Part shown: positions 1 through 8,437 of the stretch, one piece after another
How the letters are laid out: each line of letters opens with the position of its first letter
Numbering within the stretch: position 1 is the stretch's first letter
Assembly (NCBI RefSeq): GCF_036250735.1
Contig: NZ_CP109430.1
Location: 5,332,001-5,396,000 of the forward strand
Reading direction: 5' to 3'
Source: Streptosporangium sp. NBC_01495
GTDB taxonomy: Bacteria; Actinomycetota; Actinomycetes; Streptosporangiales; Streptosporangiaceae
Length of the DNA stretch: 64,000 nt
The notes under the pieces: generated by a model
Database searches by the model: none
What the model was told of the DNA's origin: nothing
What the model saw: only the letters and a program-made list of their open reading frames with translations
Position numbers and translations under genes: made by a program

Positions 1-375
1 GGTGGCCGGTGGGGAAACGGGCGTGCGGCACCACCATCGGGGTGAAGGCCAGCCCGAACACGTCCTCGACGAGCCGCGAGGCCAGGACCTCCGGCGGCGG
101 GCCCTGCGCGACCACCCGCCCGTCCTTCATCACGACCAGGTGGGAGGCGAAGCGGGCGGCCTGGTTGAGGTCGTGGAGCACGGCGACGACGGTCCGGCCG
201 TCCCGGTGCAGCTCGTGGCAGAGTTCCAGCAGCTCGTACTGGTGGGCGATGTCGAGGAAGGTGGTCGGCTCGTCGAGCAGCAGTGTGCCCGTCCGCTGGG
301 CGAGCACCATGGCGATCCACGCCCGCTGCCGCTGACCGCCGGACAGCTCGCTCACCCGCGCCTCCGCCGTCGTCG
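1..375 (-). pseudogene. ABC transporter ATPase (FecE/FepC type), C-terminal part, truncated
   Basis: Read on the minus strand, this stretch encodes the second half of an iron-siderophore importer ATPase. The signature [18 protein letters not shown] is followed by the Walker B run [16 protein letters not shown] and the H-loop [12 protein letters not shown]. These match cytoplasmic ATPases that power Fe-siderophore uptake. The reading frame runs off the left window edge, so the true C-terminus is outside. On the upstream side it loses coding sense near 375, where relic transposase sequence begins about 60 bp later. The Walker A half is absent, so the gene is probably dead. The family call is secure. 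A rearrangement rather than IS insertion could also explain the break. Confidence 0.75.
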
Positions 376-436
376 CCGGCCACCTCGACTACGTTCGCGG
401 AGACGACGGCGGCGCTCAGCCCGCCATGCACCACCC

Positions 437-691
437 GGGATGATGACCAACCGCGACGGTCACCTGCTGGACGAGTGGATCGCCGCCGCCACCGCAGGAG
501 ACTCGCCCCACCTGGCATCCTTCGCCAGCGGACTCCGCCGTGACCACGCCGCGGTGACTGCCGGACTGACCCTGCCTTACAGCAGTGGCGCCGTCGAGGG
601 CATCGTCAACAAAATCAAATTTTTGAAGCGCCAGATGTTCGGCCGCGCCAACCTCGACCTGCTCCGTATCCGCGTCCTCCACTACGGGTGA
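437..691 (+). pseudogene. ISL3-family transposase, C-terminal fragment
   Basis: About 84 codons encode the end of an ISL3 (DDE) transposase. The diagnostic tail contains AAVTAGLTLPYSSGAVEG, then a KRQMFGRANLDLL-type motif. The catalytic core and start are missing, and upstream sequence belongs to an ABC ATPase fragment on the other strand. It is an inactive relic. The fragment abuts the truncated ATPase and may mark the rearrangement that broke it. A second, shorter ISL3 tail lies at 3075-3170 on the opposite strand. Confidence 0.8.
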
Positions 692-729
692 CCCGAGGAG
701 TACACACCTGCCGACGTCGCCGTGATGGG

Positions 730-1422
730 TCAGTGGAGAGTCGCAGTCACCACGGCGTCGGGCTCTGCGCCTGCCTGGATGAACACGTCCCCATCCGGCG
801 CCCAGACCCCGGAGCCGCCGGATGTCTCGCGGTACTCCCCGCTCGGTCCGGCAGCGGTGGACAGGACGACCCAGAAGCCGTGCGCGGCGGCCCGATCTCG
901 CATGTGCCCGTCTCGGCGGGTCGCCTGTTCCTGCCCTGCCCCATACAGGGTGCTGGCCACGTAAGCGTCGATGGTCAATGCAGCGGTGTCGGCCGCGTGC
1001 TGCGGCACCGCGGCATCGAAACAAATGGCCAGACCCAGCCGCCATCCGTCGATCTCCAGAACCTCTGGCTTTTCGCCGGGAGTGAAGCGGCGGACTTCCT
1101 CACCGTGAAGGTGCATCTTCCGATATGCCACCGTCGTACTCTCGCCCGTGACGGCGAGCGTCGCGATGTATTCACGCCCATCGTCTTCCCGCACCGGAGC
1201 GCCCACCAGCGCAATCGCGCCGGCGCTACCACACGCGGCCCTGATCGGATCCAACCGTGAGTCGTCCACAGCCACAGCAGGAGCCGCAAGATCGTAACCA
1301 GTCAGCGACAGCTCCGGGAAGACCACCAGACGCGCGCTCGCACGCTGCACCACCCCGGCCTGGCGACCGGCGTTAAGGGCGACATCCAGATCGACACACG
1401 CGGGCTGGGCAACAGCGACCAT
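730..1422 (-). CDS. Carbon-nitrogen hydrolase (nitrilase superfamily)
   Basis: Cytoplasmic amidase/nitrilase-fold enzyme expected to hydrolyse a C-N bond through a Cys thioester. The Glu-Lys-Cys triad is visible: E37 in VVFPELSLTGY, K102 in YRKMHL and C134 in LAICFDAAVPQ. The start at 1422 (MVAVAQP) places the conserved beta strand at the N-terminus. A longer frame to 1521 adds 33 residues without family resemblance. The 230-residue length is short for the family but keeps the core, and the C-terminus (PDGDVFIQAG) is typical. The substrate cannot be told. It is tail-to-tail with relic IS sequence and upstream of an unrelated membrane gene, so context gives no role. Confidence 0.85.
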   Translation of the reverse strand: MVAVAQPACVDLDVALNAGRQAGVVQRASARLVVFPELSLTGYDLAAPAVAVDDSRLDPIRAACGSAGAIALVGAPVREDDGREYIATLAVTGESTTVAYRKMHLHGEEVRRFTPGEKPEVLEIDGWRLGLAICFDAAVPQHAADTAALTIDAYVASTLYGAGQEQATRRDGHMRDRAAAHGFWVVLSTAAGPSGEYRETSGGSGVWAPDGDVFIQAGAEPDAVVTATLH

Positions 1423-1560
1423 CAAAGATCCACGCACAAGGACATCATTCCCGATGGTCAACAGGCACCGCCCCCCGGGGTCCTCGGGAGGTGCCCTCGT
1501 CACCACCTGTGATGCCTTCATCAGGAATGGGCCAGAGCCTCTTAAGTGTTGCCGTCCATG

Positions 1561-2121
1561 TCAGTTTCCCTTCGCGGCGCGGCCAAGACGGAAGGCCGAG
1601 ATGAGGAAGAAGATGCCGCCGGGGATGGCGTAGCCGGCCGCGTTGATCAGCGTCGGGTTTTCCGCGGAGGCACCCATGACGAACGACGCACCGGCGAGTA
1701 CGGAGATGCCGCCGCTGATGATCATCGGCCACTGGCCGCCCATCTTGCGGCGGGTGACACCCACGATCAGCTGGAGCAGCCCGGCCACGACCGCCCAGGC
1801 GCCCCACACGCGCAGCACCGCCGGGATACCGGACGCGCAGGCGATGGCCACGCCGATGGCGGTGATCAGACTGACCGCGATGTTCACGTACAGCAGGGCG
1901 GGTGATCCGGTGGCGCGTGACGCGCGGGCGTCGACGACAGCGGCGGCCATGTCGAACAGCGGGTAGAGCACGAGCAGGGTGACCGCGACCGGACCCAGTT
2001 TCGAGGCGGTCGTGAACATCACGAGGGCCCAGACGATGGCGAACGCGAACCGGACGAAGTACAGCCGCCGCAGCACGGACGCGGTCCCGGAGATATTGGG
2101 CGAAGCAGTGATGGTGCTCAT
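1561..2121 (-). CDS. DUF308/HdeD-like integral membrane protein
   Basis: The 186-residue protein has about six hydrophobic helices separated by short loops (for example FVRFAFAIVWALVMF, ALLYVNIAVSLITAIGVAIA, and IIISGGISVLAGASFVMGAS-like segments). It has no large soluble domain. The pattern resembles small DUF308/HdeD-type membrane proteins of unknown function. The start ATG at 2121 is preceded by an A/G-rich stretch. It is divergent from the TetR gene at 2438. Paired operator-like repeats lie between them, so it is the likely target of that repressor. Function is unknown. Confidence 0.7.
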   Translation of the reverse strand: MSTITASPNISGTASVLRRLYFVRFAFAIVWALVMFTTASKLGPVAVTLLVLYPLFDMAAAVVDARASRATGSPALLYVNIAVSLITAIGVAIACASGIPAVLRVWGAWAVVAGLLQLIVGVTRRKMGGQWPMIISGGISVLAGASFVMGASAENPTLINAAGYAIPGGIFFLISAFRLGRAAKGN

Positions 2122-2160
2122 GATGACCCTTTTCAGTGGATGAGTAATGAGGAGAGCGGT

Positions 2161-2310
2161 TCAACGCGTCCCGCGGTCGGCCTTCTCGATCAGGTGGGCG
2201 ACCGGGTCGGCGTGGCCGACCATGACAGCGGGCGAGGAGTTCACCTCTTCGGTGTGGGCTTTGACCCGCTTCGCCAGGTAGCGCTCGTCGCCCGGCGCGA
2301 TCGGGGCGGT
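2161..2310 (-). pseudogene. Alpha/beta-hydrolase C-terminal remnant
   Basis: The minus strand encodes a short run ending at a stop at 2161-2163: PGDERYLAKRVKAHTEEVNS, then the SPAVMVGHADPVAHLIEKA segment. This resembles the final helix and His loop of actinobacterial alpha/beta hydrolases of the epoxide-hydrolase-like group. Nothing of the catalytic core precedes it. It sits just upstream of the DUF308-like gene, between that gene and the TetR gene. It is probably the tail left by a deletion. Similarity is judged by eye only. Confidence 0.45.
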
Positions 2311-2350
2311 GCGGGCTTGCGTACACGAGCCACTGGAACAACTCCCCCTA

Positions 2351-2420
2351 CAAGACAGAACGTTCTATCGCGACACAGCATGGCAATCTACAGTGAGAGC
2401 TGTCAAGACCGAACGTTCTA
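2351..2420. promoter_or_regulatory. Paired TetR operator-like repeats
   Basis: Two 17-bp sites, CAAGACAGAACGTTCTA (2351-2367) and CAAGACCGAACGTTCTA (2404-2420), differ at one base and are 53 bp apart, about five helical turns. Each holds the palindrome GAACGTTC. They lie just upstream of the TetR start at 2438 and between divergent genes. This fits autoregulation plus control of the membrane gene at 2121. Confidence 0.65.
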
Positions 2421-2437
2421 CCTACTAGAATGGCGGC

Positions 2438-3073
2438 ATGCGCAGCCAATCCGAGGGCCGGCCATCCGAAGCGCGATCCCGGCTACTCAACACGGCCACC
2501 CAGCTCTTCTACGCGGAGGGCATCCACGCCGTCGGCATTGATCGCATCGTCGCGGAAGCGCAGGTGACGCGGGCCACCCTCTACCGGCACTTCCCCGGCA
2601 AGGAAGACCTTGTCCTCGCCTACCTGGACGAGGTCGACCGGGCCATGCGGAGCCAGGCGGACGAGGCCGTCGCCGCCGGACTCCCGGCGGCCGACACCGT
2701 CCAAGCCCTCAGCACGTCCATCGCCCAGGGCATCCAGTCCCCCGGCTTCCGGGGATGCGCCTTCCTCAACGCCGCCGCCGAGTATCCCGCCCCCGAGTCC
2801 CCGGTGCGCAAGGCCGTGCTCGCCCACCGCCAATGGTTCCTGGAAACCGTCACGGAGCTGCTGGCCAAGATCCGGGAGACGGACGCCGAGCCCGCCGCCC
2901 GCCACTTCGTGATGATGCGCGACGGCGCCATGGCCGCCGGCTGCCTATTCGACCCGGCGCTGATCTGCGAGACCTTCCTACGCGGGGTCGAGAGGTTCCT
3001 GCGGGTTCATGCCGCCGCCGACGACATCGGACCGGCGGGGCCTGAAGACGCCATCGACGCACCCACACGTTGA
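2438..3073 (+). CDS. TetR/AcrR-family transcriptional repressor
   Basis: A 211-residue regulator. The N-terminal helix-turn-helix runs from about 12 to 60, with AEGIHAVGIDRIVAEAQVTR followed by TLYRHFPGKEDLVLAYL. The rest is an alpha-helical ligand domain with the motif GFRGCAFLNAAAEYP, common in this subgroup. It is divergent from the DUF308-like membrane gene with two near-identical operator repeats between them, so it likely represses itself and that gene. The inducer is unknown. Confidence 0.9.
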   Translation: MRSQSEGRPSEARSRLLNTATQLFYAEGIHAVGIDRIVAEAQVTRATLYRHFPGKEDLVLAYLDEVDRAMRSQADEAVAAGLPAADTVQALSTSIAQGIQSPGFRGCAFLNAAAEYPAPESPVRKAVLAHRQWFLETVTELLAKIRETDAEPAARHFVMMRDGAMAAGCLFDPALICETFLRGVERFLRVHAAADDIGPAGPEDAIDAPTR

Positions 3074-3074
3074 C

Positions 3075-3170
3075 CGGCCCTGTCGCTGATCTTGTGACGT
3101 GGGACGTCGGTATCGAAGAAGGATCCTCTTTCCGAGAAGGTCGAAGTTCGCTCTGCCGTACCCGTGTACC
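3075..3170 (-). pseudogene. ISL3-family transposase tail with right-end sequence
   Basis: Reverse-strand codons spell GYGRANFDLLGKRILLR, the conserved end of ISL3 transposases (compare the fragment at 437-691). They are followed by sequence resembling an ISL3 right end (TCACAAGATCAGCGACAG). Only about 20 codons survive. It lies between the tails of two TetR genes and is an IS scar. Confidence 0.6.
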
Positions 3171-3223
3171 GGCACCCCCGGCAGGGCCGTCCTCTTCACC
3201 CTTCCCACACCCCCGACAGCCGT

Positions 3224-3252
3224 GGGTCTGTCCAGGTTAACTGGACAGACCC
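3224..3252 (-). terminator. Hairpin terminator downstream of the TetR gene
   Basis: A perfect 12-bp stem, GGGTCTGTCCAG / CTGGACAGACCC, with a 5-nt loop sits 6 bp beyond the stop of the minus-strand TetR gene at 3259. It has no long T run, which is usual in actinomycetes. Confidence 0.6.
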
Positions 3253-3258
3253 GGTCAG

Positions 3259-3978
3259 TCAGTCTGCGTCGAGGTGCAGGGATGCGATCAGGTCGAGCAT
3301 CTCGGCGTGGTGGAGCTTGGCCGGGTCCCCGGTCTGGAGGCGGAGGTGGCCGTAGACCTCGAGAGAGATCAGCCCGTGCATGCGACCCCAGACGCGCAGG
3401 GCGAGTGCGAGGGCGGCCGGGGGCAGGTCGGGGAATTCCTCGCGCACGATGGACACCAGCGCGGGTGAGAAGTCGGACCACTGGTGGTCGGTGCGTGACT
3501 GCGTGGTCTTGGCGTACGGCCAGGAAGCGGCGACGAGTTCGGTGAGTCCCAGGCAGGCGCGCTTGGCGGCCTCAGGGGCGGGCCCGTTGTCGGGCGCGTG
3601 GTATCCGGCGACCGGATCACCGTAGATCAGCCGGAATCCTTCCGGGTTGGCCAGCGACCATGTGCGCAGAGACTGCCCCCAGGCCAGGATCCGGCCGGCG
3701 ATGTCGTCGGGCGGGACGGCGTCGCGGGCGGCTTCCACCTGGTCCAGCAGTGAGGTGTAGATGTCGTTGATCAAAGTGGTGATCAACGCGTCTCTGGTCT
3801 CGAAGTAGCTGTAGATGGCACTGCCGCTCATCCCCATGTCGCGGGCGATGGCGCGTAACGACACGGCGTCCGGGCCGCCCTCGGTCAGGTGCCTGAGCGC
3901 GATGGCCTTGATCTCCGCGGTGGTTTGGACCCGCAACCGCGCCCGTCTGCCCAGGGTCTGCTCATGCACGGTTGACAT
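3259..3978 (-). CDS. TetR-family regulator with WHG C-terminal domain
   Basis: A 239-residue repressor. The HTH spans about 20-65 (AVSLRAIARDMGMSGSAIYS, then YFETRDALITTL). The C-terminal region resembles the TetR WHG group, with SLANPEGFRLIYGDPVAGY and VWGRMHGLISLEVYGHL. The start at 3978 (MSTVHEQ) is preferred to 4026, because the longer form adds a Cys/Arg-rich stretch foreign to the family. It is divergent from the oxidoreductase at 4063 with 84 bp between, so it probably controls the 4063-6700 operon. Confidence 0.85.
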   Translation of the reverse strand: MSTVHEQTLGRRARLRVQTTAEIKAIALRHLTEGGPDAVSLRAIARDMGMSGSAIYSYFETRDALITTLINDIYTSLLDQVEAARDAVPPDDIAGRILAWGQSLRTWSLANPEGFRLIYGDPVAGYHAPDNGPAPEAAKRACLGLTELVAASWPYAKTTQSRTDHQWSDFSPALVSIVREEFPDLPPAALALALRVWGRMHGLISLEVYGHLRLQTGDPAKLHHAEMLDLIASLHLDAD

Positions 3979-4062
3979 CCTACACCGCTGCATTAGAGTA
4001 CGGCTCACGAAAATTGAACGGTGCACACTTTTAGAACGCCGAACATCAAGATTGGACGTGTG

Positions 4063-5061
4063 ATGAAAGCCAAGACAGTGCTGTTCGACAGGCTGGGCGG
4101 TCCCGAGGAGCTCTACTTCGCCGACGTCGAGCTGGGCGAGCCCGGCCCGGCCCAGGTGCGGGTGCGCATCGACGCCATCGGCCTCAACCGCAATGAGGTC
4201 CTGCTACGCACCGGCAGGTACTACTACGACGCCGTCCTGCCCGGCTCCCGCCTGGGACATGAAGCCGCCGGTGTCGTGGAAGCCGTCGGGGCGGGCGTGG
4301 ACGACTTCGCCGTCGGCGACGCGGTCAGCATGCTGGCCAGGCCCGTTGATGAGGGGATGTCGACCCACGGCATCTACGGCGAGCGGGCCATCGTCCCCGC
4401 TGGCAGGCTCATGCACCGCCCGGATCACGTGGACGCGGTCACCGGCGCCGCCGTGTGGGTGGCCGGTTTCACCGCCTACGGAGCTTTGATCGAGGTCGGG
4501 CGGATGCAACCCGGCGACACGGTGGTCGTCACGGCCGCCTCCAGCAGCGTCGGGCTGGCGGCCATCCAGATCGCCAACTACGTCGGCGCCACGCCCATCG
4601 CCGTCACCAGGACGGGCGCCAAAGCCGAGCGGCTCCTGCAGGCCGGCGCCGCGCACGTGATCGCCGGCGACGACGGGGACGTGGTCAAGCAGGTGCGCGC
4701 GCTCACCGGCGACCGCGGCGCGCGGCTCTTCTTCGACGGCGTCGCCGGTCCCGGCCTGCCCGATCTGGTGCAGGCCGTGGCCCCGGACGGCATGTTGATC
4801 GTCTACGGATCGCTCGATGGGCGGCCCACCCCAATGCCGATGTGGTGGCCGATCAACGTGTACGGCTACGCCATCTTCCATCTGTTCGCCGATCCAGAGC
4901 GCACCCGCCGGGCCGAAGCGTTCATCAACAACGGCCTGCGCAGCGGTGCGCTCGCCCCGGTGATCGACCGCACCTTCGACCTGGCCGACATCGCTGAAGC
5001 CCATCGGCATATGGAAGCCGGCACCCACGTCGGGAAGATCGTCGTCACCGTCCAGCACTGA
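4063..5061 (+). CDS. MDR-superfamily quinone oxidoreductase-like dehydrogenase
   Basis: Predicted NAD(P)H-dependent oxidoreductase of the medium-chain family. The N-terminal GroES-like domain carries LGHEAAGVVEAVGAGVDDFAVGD. The Rossmann part has VVVTAASSSVGLAAIQIA, then TRTGAKAERLLQAGAAHV. No structural or catalytic zinc Cys cluster is seen, which favours the quinone-reductase subgroup over zinc alcohol dehydrogenases. The start at 4063 matches family length (332 aa); the upstream in-frame ATG at 4021 would overlap the regulator promoter. It heads a probable operon with the SnoaL-like and SGNH genes, under the divergent WHG-type TetR. Confidence 0.85.
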   Translation: MKAKTVLFDRLGGPEELYFADVELGEPGPAQVRVRIDAIGLNRNEVLLRTGRYYYDAVLPGSRLGHEAAGVVEAVGAGVDDFAVGDAVSMLARPVDEGMSTHGIYGERAIVPAGRLMHRPDHVDAVTGAAVWVAGFTAYGALIEVGRMQPGDTVVVTAASSSVGLAAIQIANYVGATPIAVTRTGAKAERLLQAGAAHVIAGDDGDVVKQVRALTGDRGARLFFDGVAGPGLPDLVQAVAPDGMLIVYGSLDGRPTPMPMWWPINVYGYAIFHLFADPERTRRAEAFINNGLRSGALAPVIDRTFDLADIAEAHRHMEAGTHVGKIVVTVQH

Positions 5062-5074
5062 AAGGGACACCACC

Positions 5075-5443
5075 GTGAGCGCTACCCACGCCGATCTCAT
5101 CGACCAGTTCATCGACGCCATCAACGAGAGCGACGCGGCACGACGCCGCTCGACGATCGAGCAGATCTTCACACCGGACTGCACCTACACCGACCCGGAA
5201 GTGGCCGTCGAAGGGCTGGAGGCGCTGGACGCGGCGTTTTCGAGTCTGAAGGAGCGGACTCCGCCCGGCTTCCGGTTCAGCCTGAGGGCGCCGGTCGACG
5301 TCCACCACGACCAAGCGCGGTTCTTCTGGCAGTTCGGCCCGGCAGACGCGGCCACGCCCGCGGCAACGGGCTCGGACGTCGCCCTCTTCACCGGCGGACG
5401 TATCCGCCACGTCTACGCCTTCTTCGACACGAGGACCGACTGA
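5075..5443 (+). CDS. SnoaL/NTF2-like protein
   Basis: A 122-residue protein of the NTF2 fold. It has an N-terminal helix (THADLIDQFIDAINESDA), IFTPDCTYTDPEVAVEGLEA, and a beta-rich end ALFTGGRIRHVYAFFDTRT. Family members are small hydrolases, isomerases or unassigned proteins. The GTG start at 5075 has an AAAGGGA ribosome site and lies 13 bp after the dehydrogenase, so they are cotranscribed. The substrate is unknown. Confidence 0.8.
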   Translation: MSATHADLIDQFIDAINESDAARRRSTIEQIFTPDCTYTDPEVAVEGLEALDAAFSSLKERTPPGFRFSLRAPVDVHHDQARFFWQFGPADAATPAATGSDVALFTGGRIRHVYAFFDTRTD

Positions 5444-5446
5444 CGC

Positions 5447-6700
5447 ATGTTTTCTGCCACACGATGGCTGCTGGCCATCTCCTTGCTGGCCGGCTTTGTC
5501 TTCTCGAGCGCACAACCGGCCGCCGCCACAGCTCGCGGCTGGACCGCCACCTGGACCGCCTCGCCACAGCGCCCGAGCGCCGGCTTCACCCCGAACTGGT
5601 CGGAGCAGGGCTTCGCGCACCAGACCGTCCGTCAGATCGTCCGGGTCAGCGCCGGTGGCACAGCCGCCCGGATACGGCTGTCGAACGCCTACGGCACCAC
5701 CCCGCTCACCATCACCGGCGCTACGCTCGCCCGCACCTCGCGCGGCGCCGCCGTACGGTCAGGGTCGCTGCGGCACCTGACCGTCAAGGGCGCGCGGACC
5801 TTCACGATCGCGGCCGGCGCCGAGCTCGCCAGCGACCCGGTGCCGTTGCGGCTGGCCACCCTGGAGTCGGTCACCGTCACCTTCTTCCTGGCGGCGCCGA
5901 CCGGTCCTGCGACGTTCCACGCCCAGGCCCTCGCGACCAGCTACCGAGCCGCTGGTAACCACACGGCCGACGTCGGCGGCGCGGCGTTCACGCAGACCTC
6001 GCAGTCCTGGTACTACCTGAGCGGCGTGGACGTCACCGGGACCGCGTCGCGCGGCGGCGTGGTCACCTTTGGCGACTCCCTCACCGATGGAGCCACCAGC
6101 AGTACGGATGCCAACAACCGCTACCCCGACGAACTCGCCGAACGGCTGGCCGCCGCCGGTCGGCCGCGCGCCGTGCTGAACCAGGGCATCGCCGGCAACC
6201 GCGTCACGGTCGGCTCCGCCGGGTTCGGCGACAAAGCCACATCACGGTTCCGGCGCGATGTCCTCGGCCAACCCGGCGTGCGCACGGTGATCATCCTGGA
6301 GGGCATCAACGACCTCGGCATCAGCGAGCTGGCGGCGGCACCGCCCGCCCCGATCTTCGCGCCGTACCCCGACGTCTCCACTGAGAAGATCATCTCCGGG
6401 CATCGTGAACTGATCCGGCTCGCACACACCCACGGCCTCCGAGTCATCGGCGCGACGCTACCGCCGATCAAGGGATCGGCGTACTACACCGCGCACAGCG
6501 AGACCAAACGGGAGGCACTCAATGCCTGGATCCGCACATCGGGCGAGTACGACGCAGTGATCGATCTCGACCGCGTCATGGCTTCACCGTCCGACAGCGA
6601 CCGGCTCAACCCACGCTACGACTCGGGCGATCATCTGCATCCCAACGACGCCGGCTACCGAGCCATGGCCTACGCCGTCAACCTCGCCGACCTCGGCTAA
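5447..6700 (+). CDS. Secreted SGNH/GDSL hydrolase
   Basis: A 417-residue esterase/lipase-like enzyme with a Sec signal peptide (MFSATRWLLAISLLAGFVFS, then AQPAAA). The N-terminal about 170 residues form a beta-rich accessory domain. The SGNH core follows: block I FGDSLTDG with S211, block II G250-N251 in GIAGNRV, block III N288 in EGINDLG, and block V D395/H398 in DSGDHLHPNDAG. The four catalytic residues are present, so it should be active outside the cell. It starts 4 bp after the SnoaL-like stop, in the same operon. Confidence 0.92.
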   Translation: MFSATRWLLAISLLAGFVFSSAQPAAATARGWTATWTASPQRPSAGFTPNWSEQGFAHQTVRQIVRVSAGGTAARIRLSNAYGTTPLTITGATLARTSRGAAVRSGSLRHLTVKGARTFTIAAGAELASDPVPLRLATLESVTVTFFLAAPTGPATFHAQALATSYRAAGNHTADVGGAAFTQTSQSWYYLSGVDVTGTASRGGVVTFGDSLTDGATSSTDANNRYPDELAERLAAAGRPRAVLNQGIAGNRVTVGSAGFGDKATSRFRRDVLGQPGVRTVIILEGINDLGISELAAAPPAPIFAPYPDVSTEKIISGHRELIRLAHTHGLRVIGATLPPIKGSAYYTAHSETKREALNAWIRTSGEYDAVIDLDRVMASPSDSDRLNPRYDSGDHLHPNDAGYRAMAYAVNLADLG

Positions 6701-6719
6701 CCACGAGAGGTCCACACCG

Positions 6720-6866
6720 ATGCGTAAACCGTCCGCGAATCGATCCGCAGATCACGAGCTTTCACCAGGCAGGCCACCACGAGCCCTGCCCCGCCCACCT
6801 TTCGACCACAGCACCCGGGCCGCGCTCCCGAGCCTGCTGAACGGCGGGGCGGTGAAGGCCGTATGA
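6720..6866 (+). CDS. Small ORF (48 aa) coupled to the MFS gene
   Basis: An ATG at 6720 with GAGAGG eight bases upstream opens 48 codons. The stop TGA (6864-6866) overlaps the ATG of the transporter at 6863, an ATGA coupling. The product is rich in Pro and Arg with no recognised domain. It may be a leader that couples translation of the exporter, or the scar of a longer gene. The evidence is the start, ribosome site and overlap only. Confidence 0.4.
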   Translation: MRKPSANRSADHELSPGRPPRALPRPPFDHSTRAALPSLLNGGAVKAV

Positions 6867-8344
6867 CCGGCTCGAGCCCCGGCGCTCAGGTGTCCAACCC
6901 GCAGTCGAAAGGGCTGATGCTCGCCCTGATCGCCGCCACGCAGTTCACCGTCGCCGCCGACTACAACATCGTCTACGTCGCGCTGCCGGACATGGGGCGG
7001 GCACTCGGGTTCACCGCGCAGTCCCTGCAGTGGGTCGTCAGCTCCTACGCCATCGCCCTAGGCGGGTTCCTCCTGCTCGGTGGGCGGCTGGTCGACCGGC
7101 TCGGGGCGCGCCGGATGCTGATACTCGGGCTGGCTGTGTTCGGGCTGGCCTGCCTGGCCGGCGGATTTGCCGGCGGCCCCGCCCCACTCATCGCCGCCCG
7201 GGCCGTCCAAGGGATCGGCGCGGCGCTGCTCGCACCGGCGACGCTGACCCTCATCAACACCCGCTTCGCGGAAGGACGGGAGCGTAACCACGCGCTCGCC
7301 GTGTGGGGCGCGGTCGGCAGCGCGGGGCTGGCGGCCGGCGCCCTGCTCGGCGGGGTGCTGACCGACGCGTGGGGATGGCAATGGGTGCTGTTCGTGCTGG
7401 CGGTGCCCGCGCTGCTGGCCGTGGCCGCGGCCCCGGTGGTTCTGGACCCGGACCGGCCCGGCAATGACTGGGCAGGGGTGTGGGGCCGGATCGACGTACC
7501 GGGCGCGGTGCTCGCCACCGTCGGATCCTCACTCCTCGTGCTGGGCCTGGTGAACGGGCCGGACTCGGGCTGGGGGTCGCTCCAGGGCGCAGGCTCGATC
7601 ACCGCCGGGGTGCTGATACTTGGTGCGTTTCTGCTTGTGGAGGGGCGAACCCGGGACCCACTGATGCCGCCGGGGCTGCTCCGCAACCGGAACCTGGTGA
7701 TGTCGGTGCTGGTGATCCTGATCTTCCAAAGCGCGCTCGGCGGATGCTACTACCTTTACACCACCTACCTGCAAGGCGTGCTGCACTACGACGCACTGGC
7801 GGCCGGACTGGCGTTCCTGCCGCTGGCCGTCTGCTCCATGGTGGCGGCGCTGTGGCTGGCCAGGGTGCTTGGACGGTTGGGGCTGCGCGTCACGCTGGTG
7901 ACGGGCATGACCGTCAACGGCATTGGCATCGTGCTGACGGCGGCGGCTGTGGGCACGGGGACGCCCTTCTGGGCACTGCTGCCCGGGCTTGTCCTGTGGG
8001 GGATCGGCGGTGGCATGACCTTCCCGGCGATGTTCGCCAGCGCGGCGACCGGGGTCGAGCCGGACAAGGCAGGCATCGCCTCCGGTGTCGCGTCGGCCTT
8101 CCAACAGATCGGCGGCGCTGCCGGGCTGGCGATCCTGGTGGCCATCGCGACATGGGCCGGCCTCGGCGACAGCGCGGGGACGGACTCAGCCGCCGACGGC
8201 ATCCAGACAGCCATGTGGATCGGCGGCGCCGCCTCGGTAGGAGGCGGCCTGCTGGCCCTTGCCCTGCACCGGCCGGGCGCTCCGACGCGGCCCCAGACGG
8301 CGGAGGCAGGCCGACAGCTCGGCCGGAGGACGCGAACACAGTGA
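6863..8344 (+). CDS. MFS drug exporter, DHA2 (14-helix) type
   Basis: A 493-residue proton-driven exporter of the EmrB/QacA class. About 14 hydrophobic helices are seen. The family motifs are LQWVVSSYAIALGGFLLLGG (helix 2), GGRLVDRLGARRMLILGL (motif A loop) and RAVQGIGAALLAPATLTLI (motif C-like). The C-terminal half is well preserved (GVASAFQQIGGAAGLAILVA). Translation is coupled to the small ORF at 6720. An 18-bp hairpin follows at 8359. Its distance from the NRPS cluster argues against a dedicated role there. Confidence 0.92.
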   Translation: MTGSSPGAQVSNPQSKGLMLALIAATQFTVAADYNIVYVALPDMGRALGFTAQSLQWVVSSYAIALGGFLLLGGRLVDRLGARRMLILGLAVFGLACLAGGFAGGPAPLIAARAVQGIGAALLAPATLTLINTRFAEGRERNHALAVWGAVGSAGLAAGALLGGVLTDAWGWQWVLFVLAVPALLAVAAAPVVLDPDRPGNDWAGVWGRIDVPGAVLATVGSSLLVLGLVNGPDSGWGSLQGAGSITAGVLILGAFLLVEGRTRDPLMPPGLLRNRNLVMSVLVILIFQSALGGCYYLYTTYLQGVLHYDALAAGLAFLPLAVCSMVAALWLARVLGRLGLRVTLVTGMTVNGIGIVLTAAAVGTGTPFWALLPGLVLWGIGGGMTFPAMFASAATGVEPDKAGIASGVASAFQQIGGAAGLAILVAIATWAGLGDSAGTDSAADGIQTAMWIGGAASVGGGLLALALHRPGAPTRPQTAEAGRQLGRRTRTQ

Positions 8345-8358
8345 AATCGTGATCCACT

Positions 8359-8397
8359 CGCTGATGGAGCGTGCCCGCTGGGCACGCTCCATCAGCG
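8359..8397 (+). terminator. Strong intrinsic-type hairpin after the MFS gene
   Basis: Perfect 18-bp inverted repeat (8359-8376 / 8380-8397) around a 3-nt loop, containing GATGGAGCGTGCCC and its complement. It begins 15 bp after the MFS stop. Confidence 0.8.
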
Positions 8398-8437
8398 CCG
8401 TGGTGTCGGTGGTGGAGGAGCGTCAAACCCTGCGCTC

